In this document: piece after piece, positions 8,345 through 15,256 of the stretch
Numbering within the stretch: the stretch's first letter is position 1
How the letters are laid out: every line of letters starts with the position of its first letter
Source of the DNA: an uncultured Parabacteroides sp.
GTDB taxonomy: Bacteria; Bacteroidota; Bacteroidia; Bacteroidales; Tannerellaceae
Assembly (NCBI GenBank): GCA_937890135.1
Contig: CALBYC010000223.1
Location: 1 to 15,406 of the forward strand
Direction of reading: 5' to 3'
DNA length: 15,406 bases
Program-made: the position numbers and the translations under genes
Notes under the pieces: generated by a model
What the model was told of the DNA's origin: nothing
The model's database searches: none
Seen by the model: only the letters and a program-made list of their open reading frames with translations

Positions 8345-8425
8345 GTCGGTGGGGGCATAACTAACCGTTGGATAAATGGAACGTTATCTCTCACCGATTC
8401 TACGTTTATATGCCTCTTCACTGAC
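8345..8425 (+). other. Long imperfect hairpin between convergent nagB and the DUF3108 gene
   Basis: Bases 8345-8351 pair with 8419-8425 and 8352-8359 with 8409-8416, giving 15 pairs (two of them G-U) with one two-base bulge (8417-8418). 8363-8365 can add three pairs with 8404-8406. The loop region holds a smaller hairpin (GATAA 8371-8375 with TTATC 8384-8388) and a competing pairing, TCGGTG 8346-8351 with CACCGA 8392-8397. The G-U pairs make it more stable in plus-strand RNA, as a 3' structure on the nagB message. The right arm contains the DUF3108 stop codon. No T-run follows the stem closely on either strand, so it is not a textbook intrinsic terminator. A role in ending or protecting converging transcripts is inference. 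Confidence 0.45.
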
Positions 8426-9293
8426 GTGTCGGGATGCTGCAAGAAAATGGATATTTCAGATGTTTGGCGGATTCAAAATATACTTCCGCCGCACCGATTT
8501 TTAGTTTTGCACGGATCTTTATGGGGATATGGTTGGGATCATCCCCGATCCAAGCTTCTCCTGCTGCTTTGCTTTGTGTGAATGCTTCGTCATAGATGTC
8601 AATGAAGAAATGCCTGGTCTTATACTTTATGTTGTCTCGTTCTATCACTTCTTGTCCTGTGTACCGGAAAGCCGCATTGATTATGTCACGTCCGATGGCG
8701 ATGCAAAAAGGGACCGTTTGCTTTATTTCTAAGTCGTCCCAGTCTAAAGAACGGAGCAACAATGTTGCGGATAGCATGTCGTATGTCTTTCCTTTTGCAG
8801 TTAAAACGGTATCTATTTTGGTCTTTGCGGGGGTATAACGTTTGGAATGGATCGATGTCTCCCCATTATGGTAGGAAAAACGCCATTCGTCGATCAGGTA
8901 GTAATCGTTTTCATCGGCATGTTTGTTCCCATACAACAATAGGCCTTTGTCTTTTGAAAAGAACGAGTCCATGGTATCCCTCATGGAATAAACCTTCTCG
9001 AATATGCCATGGGTCTTGAACTGCAAATTATATCGCCAGGCAGGCTCGTTTTCATATAAGTCCTCTGTGATTGAAATTTTGGTATCTCCAGCTTTCGCCA
9101 TGATCAGTCCCCACTTGAAATAGAGTTTCATGTGGAGCTCTTCTTGGTTATGGAATCTTTCGACGGGTATGCCTTGGGCAGAAACTTCCATGGATACCAA
9201 GCACAAAGCAAAGAAGACCCCTACCTTCTTATAAAGAGAATCCGCCCAGGCCTGAATTGGCCGATGATGATTTTTTAGCACGTCCTTCTTCAC
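8418..9293 (-). CDS. DUF3108-family exported protein
   Basis: Protein of 291 residues matching the Bacteroidetes DUF3108 pattern: a beta-rich exported protein of unknown function. After a long polar N-region comes a signal sequence (KKVGVFFALCLVSMEVSAQ), so the mature form probably begins GIPVERFHNQEEL and acts in the periplasm. Typical features follow: LYFKWGLIMAKAGDTKISI near the mature start, a middle KGKTYDMLSATLLLRSLDW, and a C-terminal IPIKIRAKLKIGAAEVYFES, which resembles the lattice of substrate-independent beta strands seen across DUF3108. ATG 9293 lies inside the preceding Ig-like gene and the reading frames overlap by 65 bases. It is the only start that keeps the whole signal sequence; the next ATG would remove it. 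It is last in its operon and converges with nagB. The function is not known. Confidence 0.8.
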   Translation of the reverse strand: MKKDVLKNHHRPIQAWADSLYKKVGVFFALCLVSMEVSAQGIPVERFHNQEELHMKLYFKWGLIMAKAGDTKISITEDLYENEPAWRYNLQFKTHGIFEKVYSMRDTMDSFFSKDKGLLLYGNKHADENDYYLIDEWRFSYHNGETSIHSKRYTPAKTKIDTVLTAKGKTYDMLSATLLLRSLDWDDLEIKQTVPFCIAIGRDIINAAFRYTGQEVIERDNIKYKTRHFFIDIYDEAFTQSKAAGEAWIGDDPNHIPIKIRAKLKIGAAEVYFESAKHLKYPFSCSIPTRQ

Positions 9294-11145
9294 GATAATC
9301 CCGTTTTTTCTTTGTTTGTTCTTTGGGCTTATTCTTTGTAATATCCATTGGCTTTTGCTTTGTCAAAGGAGTCCCCGATATATTCCATGTTTCTTCTACC
9401 TGGAAGTTTTGCATGACGGAATAATATTTCGGGCTATAGAATACCTCTTCGGGTTGCCTTTTCTCCTCGTAATTGCCGGTGTCCCATTCCCCATTCCCGT
9501 TTTTGTCAAGGATAATGCGGGCATAATATTTGTCAGGCTTTAAATCCATGAATAAAGCCCCTCCTTTTTTCACATGGGATTTCCGCACGGCTTCATCTTT
9601 GGAATCCAATAGTTCCACAAAGGCGGGCACCGTGTCCAATCCGATGATATTGATGTATAAATGTCCATAGCTGTCTTCGCTTTTTATCGAGAACTTGCTT
9701 GAAAGGCTGTTGTTCCAATGCCCGTATATGCCGGTGATTGCAGCAGAATCCACAGATAATTGGTAAGACTCCCCGTATTTCCATTTACGGAGGATATGAT
9801 ATTTCAATATGTCCAGAGAATCTTGGGAAAATTTGAAGTCAACCAAATGGGCAGTAGAGTCGACCAGCTGCTCCAGTTTGAAGGATTCTTTCCTTAAACC
9901 GATGACAGGTTCATTGAAAGAGATGGAAATCGTGTCATATAAATCTATTTCGCCCGAAGCATTTAGGTTCATGTCGAGGAAAACGATTTCAGGTTCATCT
10001 TTCTTTTTCTTTTTTTCTTTGGGCTTGCGTTTCAGAATGGTCTGGATGGTATCGGTCTGAGGCCGCAGCAGATTTAAACTGTCACTTTTGGGATATGTGA
10101 TTGCCATTCTCAAGGTGTCCTGCTTATAAATCAAAGAGTCCTTGATCCAAAATGTAATGTTCTTTTTGTCATGGCTCAGTTGCGGCAGGAACCAGCCGGT
10201 TGTTCCGGGGGTGAAGTTGAGAGGGATAGGAGCTGGGACAGTATCAACCGGCGCATTGAAATGCAGGATGAAACTATACCTTTCCAGGCGTTCCGGCCGT
10301 GTCATATACTGTTTCTCGAATTTTTCCTTGAACAAACGTAGGACGATATCGTCCGGGTAGAAGTGAGTAAAAGCAACGGACTTGATAGTGTCTATCGTCA
10401 AGGTGTCCTTCCAAATGGTGTCTTGCCGGATGTCCGGGTAGCAGGAAGGGATCACTAACGAGTCCAAGAACGCGATATCTTCGCCTGGTTGGTCGAATTT
10501 GTAATCGCGGTTCAAATCGTTCAGTGCGTAGATTCTGTATGTTCCCGGTTTGATGTTCCGGACAGTAAAATGGCCTTTGTCGTTTGTCTTGGAAGTTCTG
10601 TCGAAAGCTTCCTTCCTGAATGCCGAATCGGCCAGGTTGCTATGGAGTCCTATGGATATGTTTGGCATAGGCTCTAAATCCTCTGCATTAAGCAGATAGC
10701 CGGATATTTCCATCGAGTCGATTACATTTCCGGTAGAAAAGGCGAATGTGTAGTTCTCCAGTATATTCTTCTCGTTGTTGTCGGCGATGGAATTGGTGAA
10801 GTCGATGGTATAGGTCATATCATCTTTTAATGTGTCCAGCAACTCTACTTCGATTTTCTTCCCGGAAGTCTTGATGACAGGAAGTTCGTGCTGGGGCGGG
10901 GTAATGATGACATTTTCAGATGGATTGTCCAGTTGAATCAACTCGTCAAAAAGAATCTGTACTTTCTTCCCTTTGTAATTAGTAGCATTGGGGATAGGCG
11001 TACTGCTAACGAACTTGGGCGGTTGTTCGTCATAAGGCCCTCCGTTGGGGGATGCGATGTTTGCGCAGGCATAGGCTAATATAGCAAATGCACAAATAAA
11101 TAACACGATAAGCCATTGACGTATCCTATCTTTTGCCTTTCTCAT
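9229..11145 (-). CDS. Ig-like domain lipoprotein (Bacteroidetes SbsA-Ig-like family)
   Basis: A 638-residue exported protein. From ATG 11145 it opens with a basic stretch (MRKAKDRIRQ), a hydrophobic helix and LAYAC at 23-27; Cys27 is the likely lipidated residue although Tyr at -2 is not a canonical lipobox. The mature start CANIASPNGGPYDEQPPKF is typical of this family. An Ig-like domain (about 40-140) ends in YTFAFSTGN, followed by a transthyretin-like, carboxypeptidase-regulatory-like domain (about 145-235: ISGYLLNAEDLEPMP, then GTYRIYALNDLNRDYKFD). A lysine-rich linker near 375-390 precedes a second Ig-like part and a C-terminal repeat of the DxNGNGEWDTG type. It ends in a polar, basic tail. 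Longer starts reach into the DUF2851 gene and were not used. It is probably anchored in an outer or inner membrane leaflet after Lgt processing. Function unknown; it may hold envelope proteins or glycans. Confidence 0.85.
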   Translation of the reverse strand: MRKAKDRIRQWLIVLFICAFAILAYACANIASPNGGPYDEQPPKFVSSTPIPNATNYKGKKVQILFDELIQLDNPSENVIITPPQHELPVIKTSGKKIEVELLDTLKDDMTYTIDFTNSIADNNEKNILENYTFAFSTGNVIDSMEISGYLLNAEDLEPMPNISIGLHSNLADSAFRKEAFDRTSKTNDKGHFTVRNIKPGTYRIYALNDLNRDYKFDQPGEDIAFLDSLVIPSCYPDIRQDTIWKDTLTIDTIKSVAFTHFYPDDIVLRLFKEKFEKQYMTRPERLERYSFILHFNAPVDTVPAPIPLNFTPGTTGWFLPQLSHDKKNITFWIKDSLIYKQDTLRMAITYPKSDSLNLLRPQTDTIQTILKRKPKEKKKKKDEPEIVFLDMNLNASGEIDLYDTISISFNEPVIGLRKESFKLEQLVDSTAHLVDFKFSQDSLDILKYHILRKWKYGESYQLSVDSAAITGIYGHWNNSLSSKFSIKSEDSYGHLYINIIGLDTVPAFVELLDSKDEAVRKSHVKKGGALFMDLKPDKYYARIILDKNGNGEWDTGNYEEKRQPEEVFYSPKYYSVMQNFQVEETWNISGTPLTKQKPMDITKNKPKEQTKKKRDYREEGRAKKSSSANSGLGGFSL

Positions 11146-11182
11146 ATAACAATCATCTAATACCTCGCAAAAATACGGAAAA

Positions 11183-12454
11183 TTATGATTGTTTGAGCAA
11201 TTGGAATCCAAAACGGCAATAAAGACATCTTTTCTTTTCACAATATTCCCTTTTCAATTGGATCAAAGCCTGTGTATCCCCGGCATTCTTTACTTCGATT
11301 CCTGTTTGCCGGAAAGACGTGATGATGTAATTTTGCTCAGGTGGCATTCTCTCAAGCAGTTTCAATGCCCTTTCCTGGCATTCGGGAAGATGGCGGGCTT
11401 TCCCGTATGCAAACAGAAGCGGGGCTACTGTGTTGATGAGCAAAATATTCAGGGCGTTTTCTCCTATTTGCTTTTTGCAGGAATGCGTTTTCTGGTTGAA
11501 TTGATAATGTGTTTCCCAAAATATGGAAGGTGATACCCTGAAATAGTCTTTTATTTCTCGTATGGTCTTTGCTTCCAGTATGCTGGAGAATAAAGTGCCA
11601 TGCTTGATCCATATGGCCGCCAGTTCCACCAATTTAATGTGCGGCGTGGCGTTTGGACGCAGCCTGAGCCTTTTGAAAATATGCGAGGGTAGCGGCTGCA
11701 GATTATATTTGTGCTTAAGAAACCGGTATTCTTGTTGGAGAAAATGATAATAATGATGCTGGGTCTGGTATTCGTCTTCCAATAATCCGGCTTGTCCTAA
11801 GAACAACGATTCTATTTGGGAAGCGCTGCCTCTTTGTTTCTGGATATGCTTTAGGGGCAAGCTGCGTGCCAACCGCTCGAAGGCGTCATTGTTGACTCCG
11901 AAGCCGAAATTGCGGCATAACAGGATATAAAATACCTGTTCCCAGTCTTTTTCATACTGTTCCAGCCAATGCAAAATATCTTCGGTCTTTCTCTGTAAAC
12001 GTTCGCAAAGCAGGGCGTCCATCCATTCTGATTTGTGGATGCCGTCAATGGCGGGGAGTCTTTCCTTGCATGCCAAAGGGGATTCGTTGTTCAATAACCA
12101 ATCCATATTGTCAAGGACTTTTTCAGGAATCGGAAGCAAAAGCTGGGGTATCCGTGTTTGGTTGCTCCGATAGATGACCTTGTCATCCACCTCCACAATA
12201 TGTAAAATGACATTGTCATACAATGGGTCTGTTGCATGGCCGTGGCGAATCCAGTCGGACGCTTTCTCGTGTATTTCCACGCTGCCTGCCCACAACGTGC
12301 CATCGACAATGACCTTGGCGTTGAAGAAGTCGGGGCCGCTGTCGTTGTTTTCTATTCCGGGATCGATGATTTCCACGTGCTCATTTTCTGTCGTTCGTAA
12401 ATCGACGGTGGAATATAGGCGGTATTTCCAAATGTAATGTAGGATGTATTCCAT
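11183..12454 (-). CDS. DUF2851-family protein, cytoplasmic, function unknown
   Basis: A 423-residue protein with no signal peptide or membrane segment, matching DUF2851, which is widespread in Bacteroidetes. The conserved N-terminal core reads GPDFFNAKV (40-48), GSVEIH (57-62), then SDW and HGH (66-73) and YDNVILHIVEV (79-89). The middle carries RNFGFGVNNDAFERLA and the family hallmark RLRPNATPHIKLVELA. The C-terminus has cysteines 405, 410 and 413 (EYCEKKRCLYCRFG), a possible metal site. The clustered Asp42, Glu60, His62, His71 and Asp76 look like an active site, but no activity is known to me. It is the first gene of a three-gene minus-strand unit with the Ig-like lipoprotein (37 bases downstream) and DUF3108, behind a clear TATCTTTG box. 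ATG 12454 begins with the family's usual MEYILHYIWKY. Confidence 0.88.
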   Translation of the reverse strand: MEYILHYIWKYRLYSTVDLRTTENEHVEIIDPGIENNDSGPDFFNAKVIVDGTLWAGSVEIHEKASDWIRHGHATDPLYDNVILHIVEVDDKVIYRSNQTRIPQLLLPIPEKVLDNMDWLLNNESPLACKERLPAIDGIHKSEWMDALLCERLQRKTEDILHWLEQYEKDWEQVFYILLCRNFGFGVNNDAFERLARSLPLKHIQKQRGSASQIESLFLGQAGLLEDEYQTQHHYYHFLQQEYRFLKHKYNLQPLPSHIFKRLRLRPNATPHIKLVELAAIWIKHGTLFSSILEAKTIREIKDYFRVSPSIFWETHYQFNQKTHSCKKQIGENALNILLINTVAPLLFAYGKARHLPECQERALKLLERMPPEQNYIITSFRQTGIEVKNAGDTQALIQLKREYCEKKRCLYCRFGFQLLKQS

Positions 12455-12485
12455 GACTTTTCATAGTTAAGATTGAACTTCTATG

Positions 12486-12493
12486 CAAAGATA
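12486..12493 (-). promoter_or_regulatory. Bacteroidetes-type promoter -7 box for the DUF2851/lipoprotein/DUF3108 unit
   Basis: On the minus strand this reads TATCTTTG, an exact match to TAnnTTTG, followed by CATAG. It lies 32 bases upstream of the DUF2851 start in the 53-base gap after the M16 gene, so the M16 and DUF2851 genes can be transcribed separately. No convincing -33 TTTG lies at the usual distance, where the M16 3' end would have to provide it. Confidence 0.65.
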
Positions 12494-12507
12494 GGGATAT
12501 TTCCGCA

Positions 12508-13728
12508 CTAATCGTATGATAGCATGAATAATTTATCCGGAGCAATGACCGTGTGCGCTATGTCCAGGACTTCCGTTGCTGTGATATTGTTTATTTGGCT
12601 AAAGACTTCTTCCATGGAAGCGAAGAAATTATAGTGCAAGAAGCTTTTTCCCATGTTCAGGAACAGTCCTTCACGATTGTCGACAGATACGCCTAATTGT
12701 CCTATCGCTTGTTTTTTCGCAGCCGCCAGCTGCCTGTCTGTTAGTTTGGATTCGTACATTTTGCCTAATTCACGACGAACCAGGCGGATGGCTTTCTCTT
12801 TGTTCTTGGGGTCGGTCCCAAAGTAGATGCTGAACAGCCCGGTGTCTGTATAGCTTGTGATGTTTGATTCAACGGAGTAGGCCAGGCCGTTATGTTCTCG
12901 AAGAGACACGTTAAGACGGTTGTTCATCCCCGGTCCTCCCAAGATATTGTTTAACAAAAACAGTGGAATACGTTTCTCGTCAAACATGCTGAATGCATGG
13001 CTTCCCATCATGACATGGGACTGGTGGGTCTCTTTCGGTATGACCAAGGATGAGGCGGAAGTGAAAACAGGTCTTTCCCGCTTTTGCGAACAAGGGCGGG
13101 CCGGTATCGTGGAGAACAGACTATCCGCCCACTTGGCAATTTGGGTGAAAGGGATGTCTCCCATGGAGAAAAATATCATGTTGCCGGGCGTGTAGTGCCG
13201 TTCCATGAATGATTTCCCAGTCTCGGCCGTGAAGCTTTCCAATGTGTTCTCTTCACCTAAAATATTGTGCCCCAAGGCATGTCCCTTGTATAAAAAGTTT
13301 TCGAAATCGTCAAAGATGAGTTCGGAAGGAGAATCTTCGTACGAACTGATTTCGTCTAATATCACATCTCTTTCTTTCTCTATCTCTATTTCCGGAAATG
13401 AAGAGTAAAAAACAAGTTCTGTGAGCAAGTCGAATGCTCTAAGGAAATGTTCCTTCATGAAAATGGAATAGACGAATGTTTCCTCTTTCGTCGTGTAGGC
13501 ATTTAGTTCTCCTCCTACGCTCTCTATCCTGTTCAGAATATAATTGGCCTTATGGTACTTAGTTCCTTTGAATACCATGTGTTCGACGAAATGTGCCAAT
13601 CCTTGTTCGTTCGGCTCTTCGTCGCGTGCGCCTGCATTCACGGCATAACCGCAATATGCGACAGGCGATTGTGCCGGCATGTGGATCATTCGTAATCCGT
13701 TCGGCAAAGTGTGTGTTGTATATTCCAT
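12508..13728 (-). CDS. M16-family zinc peptidase (pitrilysin/processing-peptidase type)
   Basis: A 406-residue single-chain M16B peptidase. The inverted zinc motif is HFVEH (His46, Glu49, His50), with the third ligand probably Glu126 in ERDVILDEISSYED, at the usual spacing of about 75 residues. The second half carries GGPGMNNRL and LREHNGLAYSV with Arg277 and Tyr284, the R/Y pair that binds substrate. Having both halves' signature residues in one short chain suggests a homodimer of about 2 x 45 kDa, as in bacterial peptidasome-like enzymes. There is no signal peptide, so it is probably cytosolic. The start begins MEYTTHTLPNGLRMIHMP, standard for the family. It lies 15 bases after the small exported protein gene and 53 bases before DUF2851. 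The substrate is not known; family members degrade signal or other unfolded peptides. Confidence 0.95.
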   Translation of the reverse strand: MEYTTHTLPNGLRMIHMPAQSPVAYCGYAVNAGARDEEPNEQGLAHFVEHMVFKGTKYHKANYILNRIESVGGELNAYTTKEETFVYSIFMKEHFLRAFDLLTELVFYSSFPEIEIEKERDVILDEISSYEDSPSELIFDDFENFLYKGHALGHNILGEENTLESFTAETGKSFMERHYTPGNMIFFSMGDIPFTQIAKWADSLFSTIPARPCSQKRERPVFTSASSLVIPKETHQSHVMMGSHAFSMFDEKRIPLFLLNNILGGPGMNNRLNVSLREHNGLAYSVESNITSYTDTGLFSIYFGTDPKNKEKAIRLVRRELGKMYESKLTDRQLAAAKKQAIGQLGVSVDNREGLFLNMGKSFLHYNFFASMEEVFSQINNITATEVLDIAHTVIAPDKLFMLSYD

Positions 13729-13743
13729 CTTACATCAGAAAAA

Positions 13744-14064
13744 TCATCGGATGACAATCTTGCGGACTGTTTCTCTTATGCGGGCTATATAATAGCCTCT
13801 TGGGATATTGACTGGATATTCTCCATCGCATTCTTTTAATTTGATTTCTTTCACTTTTATTCCGACTACGCTGTAAATCTCAAGCGTGCTTCCTGAAGGA
13901 GCATTTTGGATGCGGATGCGGTTGTCATATGCGGTAATTCTTATCGAATCAGGTCCGGTTTGGACAGTCATGGTCGCTGGACGCTTCTCGGTCGCAGCAA
14001 AGACTACTACCGAAGGAATCCATAGCGCGACCCACAGCCATAAGATGTTATGCTTGATTTTCAT
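13744..14064 (-). CDS. Small exported protein resembling a stand-alone type IX secretion C-terminal domain
   Basis: A 106-residue protein: a signal sequence (MKIKHNILWLWVALW, hydrophobic to VVVFA), a short linker, and about 70 residues of beta-strand pattern. The second part follows the type A C-terminal sorting domain: strand DSIRITAYDNRIRIQN, then LEIYSVVGIKVKEIKL, a DGEYPVNIPRGYYIARI hairpin, and a final basic KIVIR. In type IX cargo this fold sits at the end of large secreted proteins, but here there is no cargo domain. ATG 14064 gives a clean signal peptide; a TTG 24 bases upstream overlaps the promoter box and was not used. It is directly upstream of the M16 peptidase (15 bases), in the same unit. 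It could be a decayed cargo gene, or a small envelope protein that reuses the fold. Export is clear, function is not. Confidence 0.7.
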   Translation of the reverse strand: MKIKHNILWLWVALWIPSVVVFAATEKRPATMTVQTGPDSIRITAYDNRIRIQNAPSGSTLEIYSVVGIKVKEIKLKECDGEYPVNIPRGYYIARIRETVRKIVIR

Positions 14065-14085
14065 ATGCCGAACCTTATTGTCGGA

Positions 14086-14093
14086 CAAAAATA
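14086..14093 (-). promoter_or_regulatory. Bacteroidetes-type promoter -7 box for the small exported protein and M16 peptidase
   Basis: The minus strand reads TATTTTTG, an exact TAnnTTTG match, ending 22 bases before ATG 14064. Transcription would begin near 14080, leaving a leader of about 15 bases that contains AATAAGG before the start. No -33 TTTG is apparent. Confidence 0.55.
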
Positions 14094-14180
14094 AGAATAT
14101 TTCGCCTACGTTGTTGCTTTTCCCGCTGTTTTTTCGTCTTCCCCGGTTGATTTATGGCTCCGAAAGATAGCCTTCCGCAA

Positions 14181-14210
14181 AAAAACTTCCAAAAACTTCC
14201 AAAAACTTCC
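14181..14210. repeat. Three exact tandem copies of AAAAACTTCC
   Basis: Units are at 14181-14190, 14191-14200 and 14201-14210, identical, so the period is 10 bases, about one helical turn. On the minus strand the unit is GGAAGTTTTT. A degenerate fourth CTTCC lies just upstream at 14172-14176. The number of copies could vary by slippage. Confidence 0.95.
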
Positions 14211-14297
14211 CCCCTATTTTTGAAAATGCGCGAATCCGGGGAAAAACGGCATTCAAATGGCTGGTATTCATGAAGATAACGATGATGAAAAAGGCCT

Positions 14298-14314
14298 CAA
14301 AAACCCCGTTTTTG
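14298..14314. repeat. Perfect inverted repeat, 7-base arms, 3-base loop
   Basis: CAAAAACCCCGTTTTTG: CAAAAAC and GTTTTTG are exact complements around CCC. It could act as a weak bidirectional terminator or protein site, or be part of a dispersed element. It lies between the HEPN-like gene and the tandem repeat. Confidence 0.85.
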
Positions 14315-14356
14315 TACACTTCGGAGGGCCACTTTATGACATCTCGAAGCCATCGG

Positions 14357-14372
14357 ATTTTTATGTAAAAAT
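14357..14372. repeat. Perfect AT-rich inverted repeat, 7-base arms, 2-base spacer
   Basis: ATTTTTATGTAAAAAT: ATTTTTA and TAAAAAT are exact complements around TG. It is about 65 bases downstream of the HEPN-like stop, where a transcript end or an operator could lie. As all-AT arms give little RNA stability, a DNA-binding or element-boundary role is as likely as termination. Confidence 0.85.
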
Positions 14373-14435
14373 ACTCAACTCTTATGATAACATGCCATAG
14401 TACAATATGTGGGTGATGCGGTTGTTCTTTCATTT

Positions 14436-15242
14436 TCAAATTGTCATGTTTGGAAATAATTCTTTCAATAATTTTCCTAATTGAGGAGAAAGGGAGCACA
14501 TAAAACATTTGGTTACAGCAAATGCATTATATTTAATAACATTCAGATACTCTAACATCTCCTTCTTTGCCTGTTTTATTTTGGCTTTATAAACAATAGA
14601 ACCTTTCTGGTATTTCCAATCATATTCCATTGTTGGTACTTTTCCTAGTAATGACGAAACCATTAGATAAATGCTTAAATCATTAAGAAGAGGCAAATGA
14701 ATGTTACCTTCGTGTGAAGACATATTTCTTTTATTGTCAATGGATTCCATTAGACTATAATTATTTTCCAAAATAGCAAACAGATGTTCATTATTTATTT
14801 TGTCTTTTTGCTTTTTTAGAGCATTCCATGTTGGCTTTTCTAAGCCGATTCTATAAACCTTATCGATAATCTTAAAATAAAGGTCTTTCATGGTGGATAC
14901 CTTATGGCATATTACATCAAAATGATATAAGCAAAACTTATCAAAAGGAACAAATTCTTTCCGCATATAATCTTTCGCTCCATAACAAGAAACAAAACGA
15001 ATTGCGTAGTTTATAGAATCCAGACACGATTCTACAGACCGATACAACATGTATATATCATTAACATAAGTCTCATTGGTCTTGAAGTACTTAAAGAAAT
15101 TTGCTTCTCCTTTATGAGCGTCACTAACATATTGGTAAATTGTTCCTACACAAAGTGCCAGCCTTTTATAAAAAGGATTTTCTTCAACTTCTTCTTTACT
15201 AATCTTGAGTGAAAAGTCCGATTTATTACAACTTGCTATCAT
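14436..15242 (-). CDS. HEPN-like protein with R-x4-H motif, AT-rich, probable accessory gene
   Basis: A 268-residue, mostly alpha-helical cytosolic protein. The key feature is DNKRNMSSHEGN, with Arg172 and His177 (R-x4-H). The motif sits between predicted helices, as in HEPN-fold proteins, many of which are RNases in toxin-antitoxin, abortive infection and CRISPR-linked systems. The overall layout is closest to the Cthe_2314-like HEPN group, but I recall this only as a likeness. Earlier helices contain VNDIYMLYRSVESCLDSINY and YMRKEFVPFDKFCLYHFDV. Base composition is far lower in GC than the genes to its left: 13 of 60 at 14761-14820 against 28 of 60 at 12961-13020, which suggests acquisition. 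The gene upstream ends 14 bases before this ATG, so the two are probably co-transcribed. RNase activity is inferred; some HEPN proteins are inactive binding modules. Confidence 0.6.
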   Translation of the reverse strand: MIASCNKSDFSLKISKEEVEENPFYKRLALCVGTIYQYVSDAHKGEANFFKYFKTNETYVNDIYMLYRSVESCLDSINYAIRFVSCYGAKDYMRKEFVPFDKFCLYHFDVICHKVSTMKDLYFKIIDKVYRIGLEKPTWNALKKQKDKINNEHLFAILENNYSLMESIDNKRNMSSHEGNIHLPLLNDLSIYLMVSSLLGKVPTMEYDWKYQKGSIVYKAKIKQAKKEMLEYLNVIKYNAFAVTKCFMCSLSPQLGKLLKELFPNMTI

Positions 15243-15256
15243 ATTTCATTAAATTA

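Larger units (their letters stand above)
14089..14435. other. Gene-poor, repeat-rich stretch between the small exported protein and the HEPN-like gene
   Basis: About 350 bases with no gene I can support. It contains, left to right, part of the minus-strand promoter, a T-rich tract (14112-14135), three tandem 10-base units (14181-14210), a C-rich patch, and two perfect inverted repeats (14298-14314 and 14357-14372). A minus-strand frame runs through it (ATG 14433 to a stop at 14152), but the 10-base repeat is not a multiple of three and the frame has no recognisable domain. It marks the junction between GC-moderate housekeeping genes and AT-rich accessory genes. Confidence 0.6.

Noticed and set aside
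8362..8388. attC-like integron site, because GTTGGAT fits the GTTRRRY core
   Set aside because: No matching RYYYAAC on the other side, no integrase, and no gene-cassette arrangement.
11146..11241. Longer start (GTG 11241) for the Ig-like lipoprotein
   Set aside because: It would overlap the DUF2851 gene by 59 bases and place 32 extra polar residues before the signal sequence; ATG 11145 opens directly with a normal signal region.
14065..14088. TTG start for the small exported protein
   Set aside because: It overlaps the TATTTTTG promoter box and adds polar residues before the signal peptide; ATG 14064 is cleaner.
14172..14210. CRISPR-like repeat array
   Set aside because: The unit is 10 bases, adjacent copies have no spacers, and no cas gene is present.
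14434..14508. Extension of the 93-codon minus-strand frame up to 14508
   Set aside because: It overlaps the HEPN-like gene by 73 bases with no support; only the ATG at 14433 just after that gene's stop was considered.
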